A stretch of 64,000 nt of DNA from Planococcus citri (Eukaryota; Arthropoda; Insecta; Hemiptera; Pseudococcidae): contig NC_088681.1 of assembly GCF_950023065.1 (NCBI RefSeq), positions 66,188,836 through 66,252,835 on the forward strand, read 5' to 3'. This document shows positions 53,970-64,000 of this stretch, piece after piece. The position numbers were made by a program, and so were the translations under genes. Under the pieces are notes generated by a model. It did not search any database. It was not told the DNA's origin and saw only the letters and a list, made by a program, of their open reading frames with translations. The first letter of the stretch is position 1; the number at the start of each line of letters is the position of its first letter.

Positions 53970-54715
53970 ATTATTTCAACTTGTTTGAGTGTCTCCCAGG
54001 TATATTTGAATGGAAAGTGATCTCAGGGGTTAGTCCTAGGCCCATGTACCACACGATTAAAATTTTAGCTGCCGGTTTTTGAGTTTAGCTCCCCCAGTGA
54101 AATTTAAAATTTACAAATTTTCGAAAACCGTAATTAACCCCGACGCTCACGTGTAGTGGGGACATTTTTGTTAAATTTTGGGCAGACAATTCTCAGAACA
54201 CCCGGTATGATCATCTGACGCGAAAACAATTGCGATTTGATGTTTTTGAAGCCACTGAGGATTTTCAAATTGAATATTCGTTTTTCATTTTTTATACAAT
54301 TCACAAATAGGTCAAAAAATTCATTTTTGAATTCACACTCCTGGAGTTTTGTTCACATTGGTTCAATTTTCTCAAAAAAAAACTCTTATTACATCAAAAA
54401 GTTTCAAAGGCGCCTGAAAGCATATTTTTAAAATTTTCAAAAATTTACCAAAAATTCAAAAACAAACGCGAGTCTTTGAAATTACATGCTTTTTTGATCT
54501 AGCTCAAGTCGATGCAATTCGAAGAGTGTGAGTTCAGAAGGTTCCCTTGTCAGCAATGTCAGCATTCAACACAATTCAAGTATTCATCATAAACTCAATC
54601 AAATACAAATCTTCTCTGTCATGAGCATGCGGATTTTTACCATGATATCTAGGTACCTACTATTCCGTATTAACTGTTCCATTTCACAACGTTCATTCAG
54701 TCGTTATAATTGCAG
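53970..54715 (+). other. Rest of the member 9 intron and splice acceptor
   Basis: No coding sequence. It ends in 'cagtcgttataattgcag' with the acceptor AG at 54714-54715, the same layout as in member 10. Confidence 0.45.
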
Positions 54716-54751
54716 GTTTGGATTGAAATCGAACAAAATCAAGAATTAGAC

Positions 54752-55429
54752 ATGGCTGGAGCGATATCTTATGAACTTGCCCATGATCCTTCTCGTGAAG
54801 GCCCATTATCGCTGCAAGAACTTTCAGCAATCACTATTGGCGTAGATATGTGGCGCTGTGAAGCAAACAAACGTACGAGTCGTAATTCAAAACGATTTCA
54901 ACCATATTGTAAACCTAAATCGGCGAATCCTATGCTTGCAAAAACGCCACGTGTAATTAACGATATCATCAAACAATACAGCGAAAAATTTGAGAATTCG
55001 ATGGAACATTGGCTAAAAGACCATTTTGGAAAAGCATTCAAGTTGAGTTACAATCATCAGAATGATATTTTGAATGACTTCAATGATTTTGTTATCGATC
55101 ATACGGGTGCTATTCATGATATTGAAACAGCCAAACGTATGGTGCATTGTGATCGTTTGAGTGCAGATGTGAAATTCGTGATCGCTTGTTTATATGATTT
55201 CAAAGACGATATCAGACAAATTTGGCCATCTGTCTTTACCTGTGAAAAAAAAGATTTCAGTAAGTTTGGCAGTACTCCAGTACGGTTGACGGTGGGATTC
55301 GAGATTATTTGTGATGATATAAGGTATGTTAGGGATACGGTTAATGCTATAATAAATAATCAAATCAGACCAGATCAGATTAATCTGGCCAGATGTATAA
55401 ATATTTTAACTAAGATGTTGAATCAATGA
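54752..55429 (+). CDS. Array member 9: short form
   Basis: Predicted 225 aa from ATG GCT GGA. The position equivalent to the ATG of members 1-3 reads ATT (GTT TGG ATT GAA ATC), so translation must start at this internal ATG or in an upstream exon; the frame is open back to the acceptor at 54716. The N-terminal core is present (LNDFNDFVIDHTGAIHD, ETAKRMVHCDRLS, KFVIACLYDFKDDIRQIWPSV). After it the sequence departs from the long form (VRLTVGFEIICDDIRYV...) and stops. Closest relative is member 10. Function unknown. Confidence 0.74.
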   Translation: MAGAISYELAHDPSREGPLSLQELSAITIGVDMWRCEANKRTSRNSKRFQPYCKPKSANPMLAKTPRVINDIIKQYSEKFENSMEHWLKDHFGKAFKLSYNHQNDILNDFNDFVIDHTGAIHDIETAKRMVHCDRLSADVKFVIACLYDFKDDIRQIWPSVFTCEKKDFSKFGSTPVRLTVGFEIICDDIRYVRDTVNAIINNQIRPDQINLARCINILTKMLNQ

Positions 55430-56379
55430 GTTATTTTTAAAAGGTTCTCTGTATTTATGTGACTGATAAGAGCTTATTTGATTTTTTTTATGTACTATAA
55501 TAACTTATTACGAAGTTGTGTTGTATTCCATACCTACGTAATACCTATATGGTATACTAATATACCCATAACTCTTACCAAGTTTTTCGCCGAATCATTT
55601 TAAAACGTTTATAAGGTAAATTATAACCATTCTGTGCAGTTTTGGAACATTTATTTAACCAAAGACCAGAAGTTGTTTTGAAAAAATAAAAGTCTGGAAA
55701 TTATGAAATTCTGTTCGAGGGAGTTGGCAATTGGCACTATTTCAAAATTAATTTCCATCGCCGAAAAAAAAAATTGGATTTTCAAAAATTTGCCACCGAG
55801 CTTGAATAAAATTGACTTGCTGGGGGTAATTTTTTCAGAATTTTTGAGCATGAATGCGATAGAGCAGTTGCTCCGAAAACCAATGTAGGCTCGCGACAAC
55901 ATTGTAAATTTCGACGTGAAAAAGTCGTGAAAACATCGAAAAATAGCATTAGAAATAAAAAACAATCATTTGAATTTTTTAAAATTGCCAGAAAACACGA
56001 TAAAATTTAAACAAAGTTTGATGAAAATACAAACAAAAAATACTTACATTCTTCAAAACTGAAGGCTCCAACACAATTTGAAAATTTCAAAATTTTCAAT
56101 ACCAAGGGAATGACAAATTTGAAAATTTAAAATCAAAAGTTTGCCCTTTCAATTTTGAAGATAGGCATTAGGCAATTTGTCAAAGCAATATTTTCTGTTC
56201 GTCCCTCGAGTACTATGCCTTATGAGGATCATTTAAATGATTCAAATGATTCAAATACATATTTCAAATATTTCATTATTTTCGACGATTTTTTCAAAAA
56301 TGGTAAACTTCGAGGTTTTACGAAGCACGGAGCTCCTTCAATTCCAATTCACAAGATGAGCAACCAGTTATAATAATAT
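55430..56379. other. 3' flank of member 9
   Basis: Non-coding. 56090-56370 matches about 47245-47480 (shared 'tttcaataccaagggaatga'), so it belongs to the same paralogous 3' region as that of member 7. Confidence 0.45.
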
Positions 56380-56784
56380 TAATCCATTATTCACTAATCA
56401 CTTATTCGTCTTTACTAGATAAGTTTTGTAATGTTATGAGTGCATGCAGGTTCTTTATGTAAATTCGTAAGAAAGTACCTATTAATAAAGTATTTCAATT
56501 TAACGTGATGTCATTTTCTTTTTCAAAGGCCTTAAATTGAATACCTAAGAAAGAGATCGGAAAAGGATGAAAATTTCGAGTCTGACTTACAGAAATTTTT
56601 CAAAGCATGAAACAGAAACAAACAATAGAGCGGATCTTGAGAGAAAAAATGTTGGATGATTTTGACCAAATTCAGTAAACGCCCTCATTTTGAGTTGAAA
56701 GTTGCTCAGAAAAAATTTAGGGTTTGATGGAGCTCCCGAGTGGGAAAAATTCTTATAAAATGGGGTTCATAGTTTATTGAAAAA
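56380..56784 (+). repeat. Paralogous module, copy 3 (truncated)
   Basis: Third copy of the module at 41871 and 47481, with AATAAA at 56484-56489. It breaks off at 56784 inside 'catagtttattgaaaa', where the GGGACTC satellite starts. The coiled-coil exon expected further on is absent. Confidence 0.65.
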
Positions 56785-58680
56785 GGGACTCTGAAGAGAC
56801 TCACATGGGACTCCCATTTGACTCTCGGAGGCAGGGCTGGTGACCGAAACGATCGTTTTGTTCCGTTCCGTTCATGAACAAATCACTTTGCATTTTTACT
56901 GTTCTGTTCCGTTTTGTTCATCATTTTTTCGTTCCGTTCTGTTTTGTTCTGTTCTGTTCTGTTCCGTTCCGTTCTGTTTTGTTCTGTTCTGTTCTGTTCT
57001 GTTCCGTTCCATTTGTTCTGTTCTGTTCTGTTGTGTTCTGTTCCGTTCCGTTTTTCTAAGGGGGGGGGGGGTATCCCACTTGACAGAAAAAATTTTGAAC
57101 TGGACAAAGCTAGATCGAATCATCAAATTAACATGCAAAATTTGACATCATCCAAAATTTTGAAAATTTCATGAACTGAAGTGCATATTTTTGTTTTTCA
57201 TTTTTTGATGAATTTTTTAAACTCAAATTCGGTCCCATGTCCCAAAATGACTATGAGAAAAAAGATCAAAATTTTACAGAATTCATCTAGAATGTGCTAT
57301 AATCAATTAATCATGTCCCACCACTCCCGCCGAATCAACTGAAAATGATTTTCAGCCACTTTGAGCAATTTGCATTTCTGCAACCTTCCAGCAGATTTTT
57401 GAGAATCGAAATTTCCACTAAATTTTACCAAATGAAGATGGAATTGGAAAGCTAAAATTCACACTTGACCATCCCCCCCCCCATTGTGACCTGCTGAGTT
57501 GGCAGTTGGCCGATAGGCTGATAGTGTAGGCAATTTCAATTTTTTTCATTTTGTTCTGTTCTGTTCTGTTCTGTTCCGTTCCGTTCCAATTTTTTTTTCT
57601 GTTTTGTTCTGTTCTGTTCTGTTCTGTTCAAGAGCACTTCCTCATCTTATTTGTTCTGTTCTGGTTTTGTTCATTTTGTCCTGTTCCGTTCCGTTCTGTT
57701 CTGTTCCGTTCTCAATAAGACTTTTTCCTGATTTGTTTATTGTTCCGTTTATTTGTTCCGTTCTGTTCCGTTCCACCAGCCCTGTCGAGACTCTCAGCGG
57801 ACTCTCGGAGGACTCTCAGCGGACTCTCAGGGGACTCTAAAGGGACTCTGAAGGGACTCACATGAGACTCACATGGGACTCCCATTTCACTCATATGGGA
57901 CTCTCGGAGGACTCTCAGCGGACTCTCAGGGGACCCTAAAGGGACTCTGAAGGGACTCACATGAGACTCCCATATGACCCACATGGGAATCCCGTGGGAC
58001 TCTCAGAGGACTCACATGAGACTCTCAAGGGACTCACAGGGGACTCCGATGTGACTCACATGGGACTCCCATGGGACCCTCAGAGGACTCACAGGAGACT
58101 CTCAAGGGACTCTCAAGGGTTTCTAAAGGGACTCACATGAGACTCCCATGTGACTCACCTAGGACTCCCCTAGGACTCTCAAGGGACTCTAAGTCTAAAG
58201 GGACTCTAAAGGGACTCGCATGAGACTCCCATATGACTCACATAGGACTCTCATTTGACTCACATGGGACTACAATGGGACTCTCAGAGGACTCACAGGA
58301 GACTCACGGGGGACTCTCTAGGGACTCTCAAGGGACTCACATGAGACTCCCATGTGACTCGCCTAGGACTCCCATAGGACTCTCAAGGGACTCTCAAAGG
58401 ACTCTGAAGGGACTCTCAACGGACTTTCAAGGGACTTCAATGGGACTCTGAAGGGACTCACATGAGACTCCCATGTGACTCACATAAGACTCACACGGGA
58501 CTCTCAAGGGACTCCCATAGGACTCTCAAGGGACTCTAAAGGGACTCTTAGGGGACTCACATGAGACTCTCATGTGACTCACCTAGGACTCCCATAGGAC
58601 TCTCAAGGGACTCTAAAGGGACTCACAGTGGACTCTGAAGGAACTCACATGAGACCCCCACGTGACTCACTTTGGACTTC
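56785..58680. repeat. GGGACTC satellite, interrupted at 56832-57784
   Basis: Degenerate tandem units of about 12-15 bp built on GGGACTC, with variants such as 'acatgagactcccat' and 'ggactctcaag'. Higher-order blocks of 150-250 bases seem to repeat (for example the text near 58130 and 58340). Open frames within it follow from the repeat and are not genes. Confidence 0.88.
56832..57784. mobile_element. GTTCC/GTTCT-rich element with CAGGGCTGGTG ends
   Basis: The left end CAGGGCTGGTG and the right end CACCAGCCCTG are exact 11-bp inverses. Just inside both ends are long runs of the pentamers gttcc and gttct on the same strand (56860-57055 and 57545-57780). The middle (57060-57540) is unrelated non-coding text. 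The CAGGG ends suggest a hAT-type MITE. The flanks lie in the satellite and show no clean 8-bp duplication. Confidence 0.7.
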
Positions 58681-59279
58681 GCGAAGAATCCCACTGAACA
58701 CGAATATGAAGTAGGGTCTAAACTATCGATGAAGTGCATTTGGAACCCAAACACCAAAAATAAGTCCCACTTGTTACCCAGTATACCTACTTGAAAATAT
58801 TCTGACCAGAAACAAATAATTTTTTTTTTAAACGGTCGTTCGGAGAAATTCAGGTCCATTTTTTTCTAAAAATTTTCGAAATATTTCACCCTTACTCCTA
58901 CACTCCTTCCCCGTCCTAAGTACTTACTTACGGGATATATTCTCTAAAAATTAAAGGCGGAAAATATTGCATTTAGAACACAATTGGATCATATTACTCG
59001 GGCCGGGTGGGAGGGGGGGGGTGTAGTCGACCCTAAAAAATGTTGCGATGGTCATAATCATCATTCTAATGATATACTTATCAGATACGAATCAGAGCAT
59101 TCACAAAAAAATTGAAAAGTCTACATTAAAAAAATTATTTTCAATCTTTCGAGTTGTTTTGAAATCTACGATCCGCGATTGATTTTTTGGTGTTGTGGGG
59201 TCCTCAAAAAGTTTTAAAAACTCACTCTTAGTCCACCAAAACTCTAATTGTGAGTATAACCAAGAAGTGTACACCAGAT
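58681..59279. other. Spacer, nothing recognised
   Basis: Non-coding sequence after the satellite, with a G-run near 59010. Nothing identified. Confidence 0.4.
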
Positions 59280-59548
59280 AAATTCTTTGCATTGAAATAT
59301 ACGTATCTACATAGAAGTGGCAAAGGTGAAAAAGGGCAACATTTGCTGACGACGACTACGACGAGATATAAGTCCTCTCCTCTTCACCCCACCCCCCCCC
59401 CATCTGCACGAATGAAATGTGCAGTAGATTGCTACCATCTTTACATAGTACTGAGTAGAAGAACACTGCGACGGTCGACGTTTCTGTATTGTTAAAGTCA
59501 TTAGGGAGTAAAGACTATAGTGCATTGTGTTTGTGTGTAGAACACATG
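59280..59548 (+). promoter_or_regulatory. Upstream part of the member 10 leader (interrupted)
   Basis: Text such as 'aagggcaacatttgctga', 'cctctcctcttcacccc' and 'cgacgtttctgtattg' resembles 52790-52920 before member 9. It runs up to a transposon insertion at 59549; the leader would resume at 63049. CACATG at 59543-59548 is the left copy of that insertion's target duplication. Confidence 0.4.
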
Positions 59549-60250
59549 AGTACTTTAGAGTCAAACCCAGAATTCTCCACTTTTCACCATTTTGAGAAAA
59601 ACGCAAAAAACTGATGAAAGGTGGGAATCAGTAGTAGCAGGTTTCTGATCTCGGCTATATATAGTGCTTCGGGTAACAATCGAATTGACAAAAAAAAAAA
59701 AATTTTCAAGTCTTTCCATAGCAGTAATTCACGATACCATTTTGGAGAATTCTGGTTTTGACTCCAAGTCTGTAAAAAATATAGACAGTACAGGGAAGAC
59801 AAATTACTCTGTGTTAGAACATTGTAAGTTGACGCGTCGTGGACGTTAGAGGGCGCTCGCGCATATACTTTTGCATGTTCTTATGTAGCTTGAATGGTTT
59901 GAAATATGTCGCGTGTATTTTTTTATACTATTTTCAATTTTTCAAGCAAAATTACGGGAATATTATAAATTTGACTGATATCTTTTATTTGGAGAATTTA
60001 AAGCTGCATCCACTGCATTTATTTAAAAATTTTATTCCCTGTTGAATTGAAATTGAAAACGAATAAGCAGTTTTGTTTTGTGTACAGTATGGTATAATTT
60101 CTCATTCTTTCATTCAATTTTTTTCATCCAATATAAAATGAAACGAAAATTACTAAAACTACGTCGAATTCACTAAAACGAAAACAAAAATTCAACCTAA
60201 GAAAAAATACCCATTAAATCACTCAAGTACTAATATAGACTTATAAGATT

Positions 60251-62018
60251 CAGGGCCGTATTTATAGGAAGGCAACATAGGGTCATAAGCACGTACCTAG
60301 GGCGGCAAATTTTAGCAAATTTTTCCAAAAAAAATTGAGTTATATTTTGGAAAAATTGAAAAAAAAATTGAAAAAAATTGAGACAAATATTCGACGTTGA
60401 CCAAATACGTCTATCGACCGTTGAATATAGGTACTTACCTATTGTTCAAATTCAATCGCGTTCGTTTGTGTACGTTGCCGTGTAGGTACCTATGTTCATT
60501 TTTCAAATTCCAAAAATTAAAAAATCGACTTCAATTTTTTTAATAACAATTTTCACTATTTTCCATCCATTTAAAATTTTCAAGGTATTAGTCCGGCATA
60601 TGACAGTAGGAGTAATTGCACCCCCCCCCCCACCCGTGCCGATCCTCTGGGACAACTTTTTTCATAAAGGGGACATCCTGAGGAACATTTTAAAGCAAAC
60701 TTGCCAAAAAAAAAGTTGGGCTTACTTACAAAATGGCGGCCATTTTGATTGACAGGTCAGCCGAAATCGTAGATTTTGCGTTTTAACATAGGACTTGCAC
60801 GAACTTTTTCAAACTTTACAAAGGTAGATCGAAAGATCATGCAAAAATTCATCACTTGTCAAAATTTCAAGTTCTGAAGTGCGTTTTTCGATTTTTGGTG
60901 AATTTTTGAAAATTGAATTTAGGCCAAAAATGAGGGAAAAAATCAAAATTTTACCAAATTGACCAAGAAAGCTGAAATTTGGGATATACCCTACTTTCGA
61001 CATGCCAAATCGATTGGAAACGGTTTCAACCCGTTTTGAGCAGTTCTGGAGCCTCCAGCAGATTTTTGAAACTCGAAATTCCCACAAAATTTCGTCAAAA
61101 TAGAGTTGGAAAACTGAAATTTACTCTGCAAACTAATTTCAATACGCTACGAAGTCAACTGTAGGGGAATTTCGAGTCGTTTTGGATCCTCCAGCGACTT
61201 TTTAAAAATTCCTAAAGCCTCCAGCAGATTTTTGAAACTTTGAATTTTCACAAAATTTCATCAAATGGAGATGGAAAGCTGAAATTTACTCTACACTCCA
61301 ATTTTAACACCCTCTGAAAACGACTTCTGGTGGATTTCGAGTCATTTTAGAGCATCCAACGACTTTTTTGAAAATTACTGGAGCCTCCAGTAGATTTTTG
61401 AAAGTTGAAATTCACCTGCAGTACTTTGTAGCGTATTGAAATTAGTTTTTAGAATAAAAATAAATTTTAGCTTTACAACTCCAATTTGATGGAATTTTGT
61501 GGGAATTTCGAGTTTCAAAAATCTGCTGGAGGCTCCAGAACTGCTCAAAACAGGTTGAAACCGTTTCCGATCGATTTGGCATGTCGAAAGTAGGGTATAT
61601 CCCAAATTTCAGCTTTCTTGGTCAATTTGGTAAAATTTTGATTTTTTCCCTCATTTTTGGCCTAAATTCAATTTTCAAAAATTCACCAAAAATCGAAAAA
61701 CGCACTTTAGCACTTGAAATTTTGACAAGTGATGAATTTTTGCATGATCTTCCGATCTACCTTTGTAAAGTTTGAAAAAGTTCGTGCAAGTCCTATGTTA
61801 AAACGCAAAATCTACGATTTCAGCTGACCTGTCAATCAAAATGGCCGCCATTTTGTATGTGATGTATTTTTTAACTTATTTTATTAATTGATACTTTTTT
61901 TTCCATTAAATTTTTAAAATGAAAATTCAAGTATCGGAGAATTTTGAGGATGAAAAAAAATCAAAAAAATGGGGGGGGGCAAATTTCCAGGGACGCGAAA
62001 ATGTTAAACCTGGCCCTG
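60251..62018. mobile_element. Possible third nested element with CAGGGCC ends
   Basis: The left end CAGGGCCGTATTTATAGG has the look of a common hAT-MITE terminus. The right side has GGCCCTG at 62012-62018 after a G-run, but inverse similarity beyond 7 bases is poor and I found no target duplication. Limits are uncertain. Confidence 0.4.
60733..61857. mobile_element. Innermost foldback element with palindromic CAAAATGGCGGCCATTTTG ends
   Basis: The left end at 60729-60770 and right end at 61820-61857 are inverses, and each contains the short palindrome caaaatggc-gccattttg. The arms pair for ~400 bases (60733-61130 with 61440-61857), including the 'cttgtcaaaatttcaagt' and 'gcctccagcagatttttga' text. 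Single arms of the same repeat lie at 39319-39770, 42560-43080 and 48050-48575. Confidence 0.78.
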
Positions 62019-63048
62019 GACCCTGGATTTGACAGATATTTTTTCATTGGTTGAATTAAATTTTTGTTTTTGTTCTAGTGAATTCAACGTATTTTTATTT
62101 TTTAGCCATTCAAAATTCAAATGGAAATGGTTTTCACTGTGAGAGGCTATTTTTTACAATTTTGAGCTTTAGTAACTTTTGAACGATAAATCTTCGGCAA
62201 AAAATCATTTAAAAGAGGATAAAATTACGAACATTTTAGTTGAATAAAATACCTATGTGTCCACTAAAAAATTTCGCGTAATTTTAATTTAAAGTGGGAT
62301 TTTTATCGCGGGTGGCTACTTTTTATAACTGAAAACTTTTGAACGGTAAACGCTAACGCTTTCAGTAAAAATCCATTTGAAAGAGGATAAAATTTTGAGC
62401 ATTTTGATGTATTGAAATTGTAAATTTATCATCAAATTCATACGAAAACCTCGTTATAACCACGCTAACCACACTCAACTGATATCATAACTGCAAAAGT
62501 ATATGCTCGAGCGCCCTCTAACGTCCACGCCGCATAATGTGAAGAGTTTGAAAGACCGCCCATTTGAGTGATTTGTCTTCCCTGTACTGTCTATAGTAAA
62601 AAATATCGAAAATACACGAAAATGCATGATAAAATGAGGGATAATTCTTGATTCAAGTCTGTTGAAAGTATCTCAAGGTTGTTTATAGTCGACTAGAATG
62701 AAAAAAAAATTTTTTTAAAGTATTTTTTTCAAAGTTTGACTTGAACCAGGTACTTTGGACCCCCTAACCATCATGGTATCGAATGGGGTAAAATGTTGAA
62801 TGGCAATTGATGCGTACCTACTAACTGTACCCAAAACGACCATAATCTCATTTTTGAAAATTTTGGACATTTTTCGGAATTTGACTCTGACCCAGTACTT
62901 TGGACACCCCTGACTGCGTCATTGTGTCAGATAGGTAAAAACGGTGAATGGCAATCGATGCGTACCTACTAACTGTACCCAAAACGATCATAACCTCATT
63001 TTTGAAAAATTTGGAGAATTCTGGGTTTGACTCTAAGGTACTCACATG

Positions 63049-63113
63049 TATATTGCCATATTATGTTGTGTTGTGGTAACTGGTAGCGAATCTTCCTTGT
63101 ATCATTAAAATTG
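63049..63113 (+). promoter_or_regulatory. Leader exon end of member 10
   Basis: It ends 'gtatcattaaaattg' before a GTGAGT donor at 63114, matching the member 9 leader. With the acceptor AG at 63234-63235 the intron would be only 122 bases, compared with 1.7 kb in member 9. Confidence 0.5.
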
Positions 63114-63273
63114 GTGAGTAATATTTGAGTTTATTAGATATACCTACCTATCGATAATTTTGATATTTATGCGTTGATATCACATTCTCCTTCAACTCAA
63201 CCTATGTAGTGTTCATTCAGTCGTTACAATTCCAGAATCGAATAGAAATTGATCGAAGTCAAGAACCGTAGAA

Positions 63274-63963
63274 ATGGCTGGAATGATATCTTATATCCAC
63301 GATGCTACTTGTAAAACCCCACTATCGCTTCAAGATCTATCGGCAATCACTATTAGCGCAGACATATGGCGCTGTAAAGTAAAAAAATTTCGTAAAAGTG
63401 GTAAATTAAAAATATGTCATCCGTTTAGTGAACACAAATCATCAAATCGTATGCTCCCAAAAATCCCACGAATAATTCACGGTATCATCGAACAATGCAT
63501 CGAAAAATTTGAGACTTCAATGGAGTGTTGGCTAACAGAGCACTATCAAGGATTATTCAAGTCACGTTACAACCATCAGAATAAGATCTTGAATGATTTC
63601 GATGATTTTGTTATTTGTAGTAACGAGGGCGTTATTCATTATGCTGAAACAGCCAAACGTATGATAAATTGTCATCGATTTAATTCATATGAAAAGTTCA
63701 CGATTGCGTGTATTAATTCTTTGGAAGACGAGATCAGACGTTTGTGGCCATCTGTCAGGGGTAAAATGAGCGTGGACGTCACGAAGGCGCGGGAAAATAA
63801 TTACGTTAATGAAAACGAGAAAGTGTCACACTGGGTTTACCAGCTTAGTAACAGGGATCATGCTGAGGATTACTGGGAAGATCTTTTCCCCCTTACTATA
63901 TATAGTTCTCAGTTCGATAGCATATCTTGTATGTTTGATTACAGTATGTGTCATAGCTCATAA
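63274..63963 (+). CDS. Array member 10: short form
   Basis: Predicted 229 aa from ATG GCT GGA, the same position as the member 9 start. Upstream of it, in this exon, the old frame carries a TAG and an indel (63236-63273), so no extension into the leader is possible. The N-terminal core is present (LNDFDDFVI, HYAETAKRMINCHRFN, KFTIACINSLEDEIRRLWPSV). A weak match to the next long-form segment follows (VSHWVYQLSNRDHAEDYWEDLFP against YYWICRLS...EYFWNRLSP), then the frame stops. It is most like member 9. Function unknown. Confidence 0.74.
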   Translation: MAGMISYIHDATCKTPLSLQDLSAITISADIWRCKVKKFRKSGKLKICHPFSEHKSSNRMLPKIPRIIHGIIEQCIEKFETSMECWLTEHYQGLFKSRYNHQNKILNDFDDFVICSNEGVIHYAETAKRMINCHRFNSYEKFTIACINSLEDEIRRLWPSVRGKMSVDVTKARENNYVNENEKVSHWVYQLSNRDHAEDYWEDLFPLTIYSSQFDSISCMFDYSMCHSS

Positions 63964-64000
63964 TATGTACATCCCTTAATCTGTTTGTCATAATGAGATA

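Larger units (their letters stand above)
59780..62595. mobile_element. Second element of the nested set, 2.8 kb, with 8-bp duplication
   Basis: The left end TATAGACAGTACAGGGAAGA is the exact inverse of the right end. Inverse similarity continues to 'gagggcgctcg' and 'gcatatacttttgca' over ~100 bases. The 8-mer GTAAAAAA flanks both sides (59772-59779 and 62596-62603), which fits a hAT-like 8-bp duplication. Non-coding. Confidence 0.75.
59549..63042. mobile_element. Outer element of a nested set, 3.5 kb
   Basis: The left end AGTACTTTAGAGTC and the inverse of the right end AGTACCTTAGAGTC match at 13 of 14 bases, and similarity continues ('aaacccagaattctcc'). CACATG flanks both sides (59543-59548 and 63043-63048). 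Near the right end two direct ~145-bp units (62750-62895 and 62896-63040) both carry 'gatgcgtacctactaactgt'. No protein is coded. Inside it lies a second element at 59780-62595. Confidence 0.75.

Noticed and set aside
54710..54751. Earlier start for member 9
   Set aside because: The codon is TTG and lies across the splice acceptor; the first ATG is at 54752.
56840..57174. Cys/Phe/Ser-rich and Glu/Asn/Arg-rich open frames
   Set aside because: They are translations of gttcc/gttct pentamer runs, open in several frames.
57712..58451. Frames with repeated SPFRVPL or LSEDSQ-type phrases
   Set aside because: They come from the GGGACTC satellite and share no domain signal.
60809..61775. Paired 92-aa frames in opposite orientation
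   Set aside because: They are the two arms of a foldback element; similar frames lie in its dispersed single arms.

Overview
The window looks like accessory chromosomal DNA from an insect, most likely a plant-sucking hemipteran such as a mealybug or scale insect. This is inference: the DNA is AT-rich, full of 'taggtaggtacctacct' and 'TTTTGCCCTCGCTTCGCTCGGGC' type dispersed motifs, the genes use eukaryotic splice signals and AATAAA polyadenylation signals, and the mobile elements are Penelope-like, Jockey-like, hAT-like and foldback types. There is no bacterial gene organisation.

The backbone is a head-to-tail array of ten members of one protein family, all on the + strand. ORF starts lie at 8522, 13523, 20864, 26583, 33047, 40528, 44923, 50169, 54752 and 63274. 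I do not recognise the family and assign no function. Members 1-5 are long (605-648 aa, one large exon). Member 6 stops about half way (375 aa). Members 7-10 keep little more than the N-terminal domain (195-229 aa in the main exon). All ten share an N-terminal core of roughly 170 residues with a DFDDFV-type block, an ID..KTA.RM block and a KF..AC.Y.FEDD..R.WPSV-type block. Every ORF begins just after a conserved 3' splice acceptor. In most members the reading frame stays open back to that acceptor, so this exon was originally internal and phase 0. For member 8 a matching upstream exon is visible at 47867-48016: ATG, 50 charged coiled-coil residues, then a GTAAGT donor. A decayed copy of it precedes member 7. 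Members 9 and 10 have a different leader exon ending in a GTGAGT donor.

Region by region: 1-1670 is AT-rich DNA with degenerate repeats and a tRNA-derived SINE-like piece. At 1673-5930 a decayed Jockey-like element is split by a Penelope-like retroelement with a 12-bp target duplication, an intact RT plus GIY-YIG ORF and hammerhead-ribozyme-like motifs. 6086-8193 is a hAT-like element with terminal inverted repeats. 8516-41660 holds members 1-6 separated by paralogous flanks, a solo LTR (17505-18217), long foldback elements, a 33-bp minisatellite (30983-31485) and dispersed repeats. 41870-56780 holds members 7-9 with large introns that contain three different inverted-repeat elements. 56784-58680 is a GGGACTC satellite split by a GTTCC-rich element. 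59549-63042 is a set of nested elements inserted into what looks like the leader of member 10, which ends the window.

The picture is a birth-and-death gene cluster. Segmental duplication copies gene plus flanks, mobile elements expand the spacers and introns, and members decay by frameshift and C-terminal loss.
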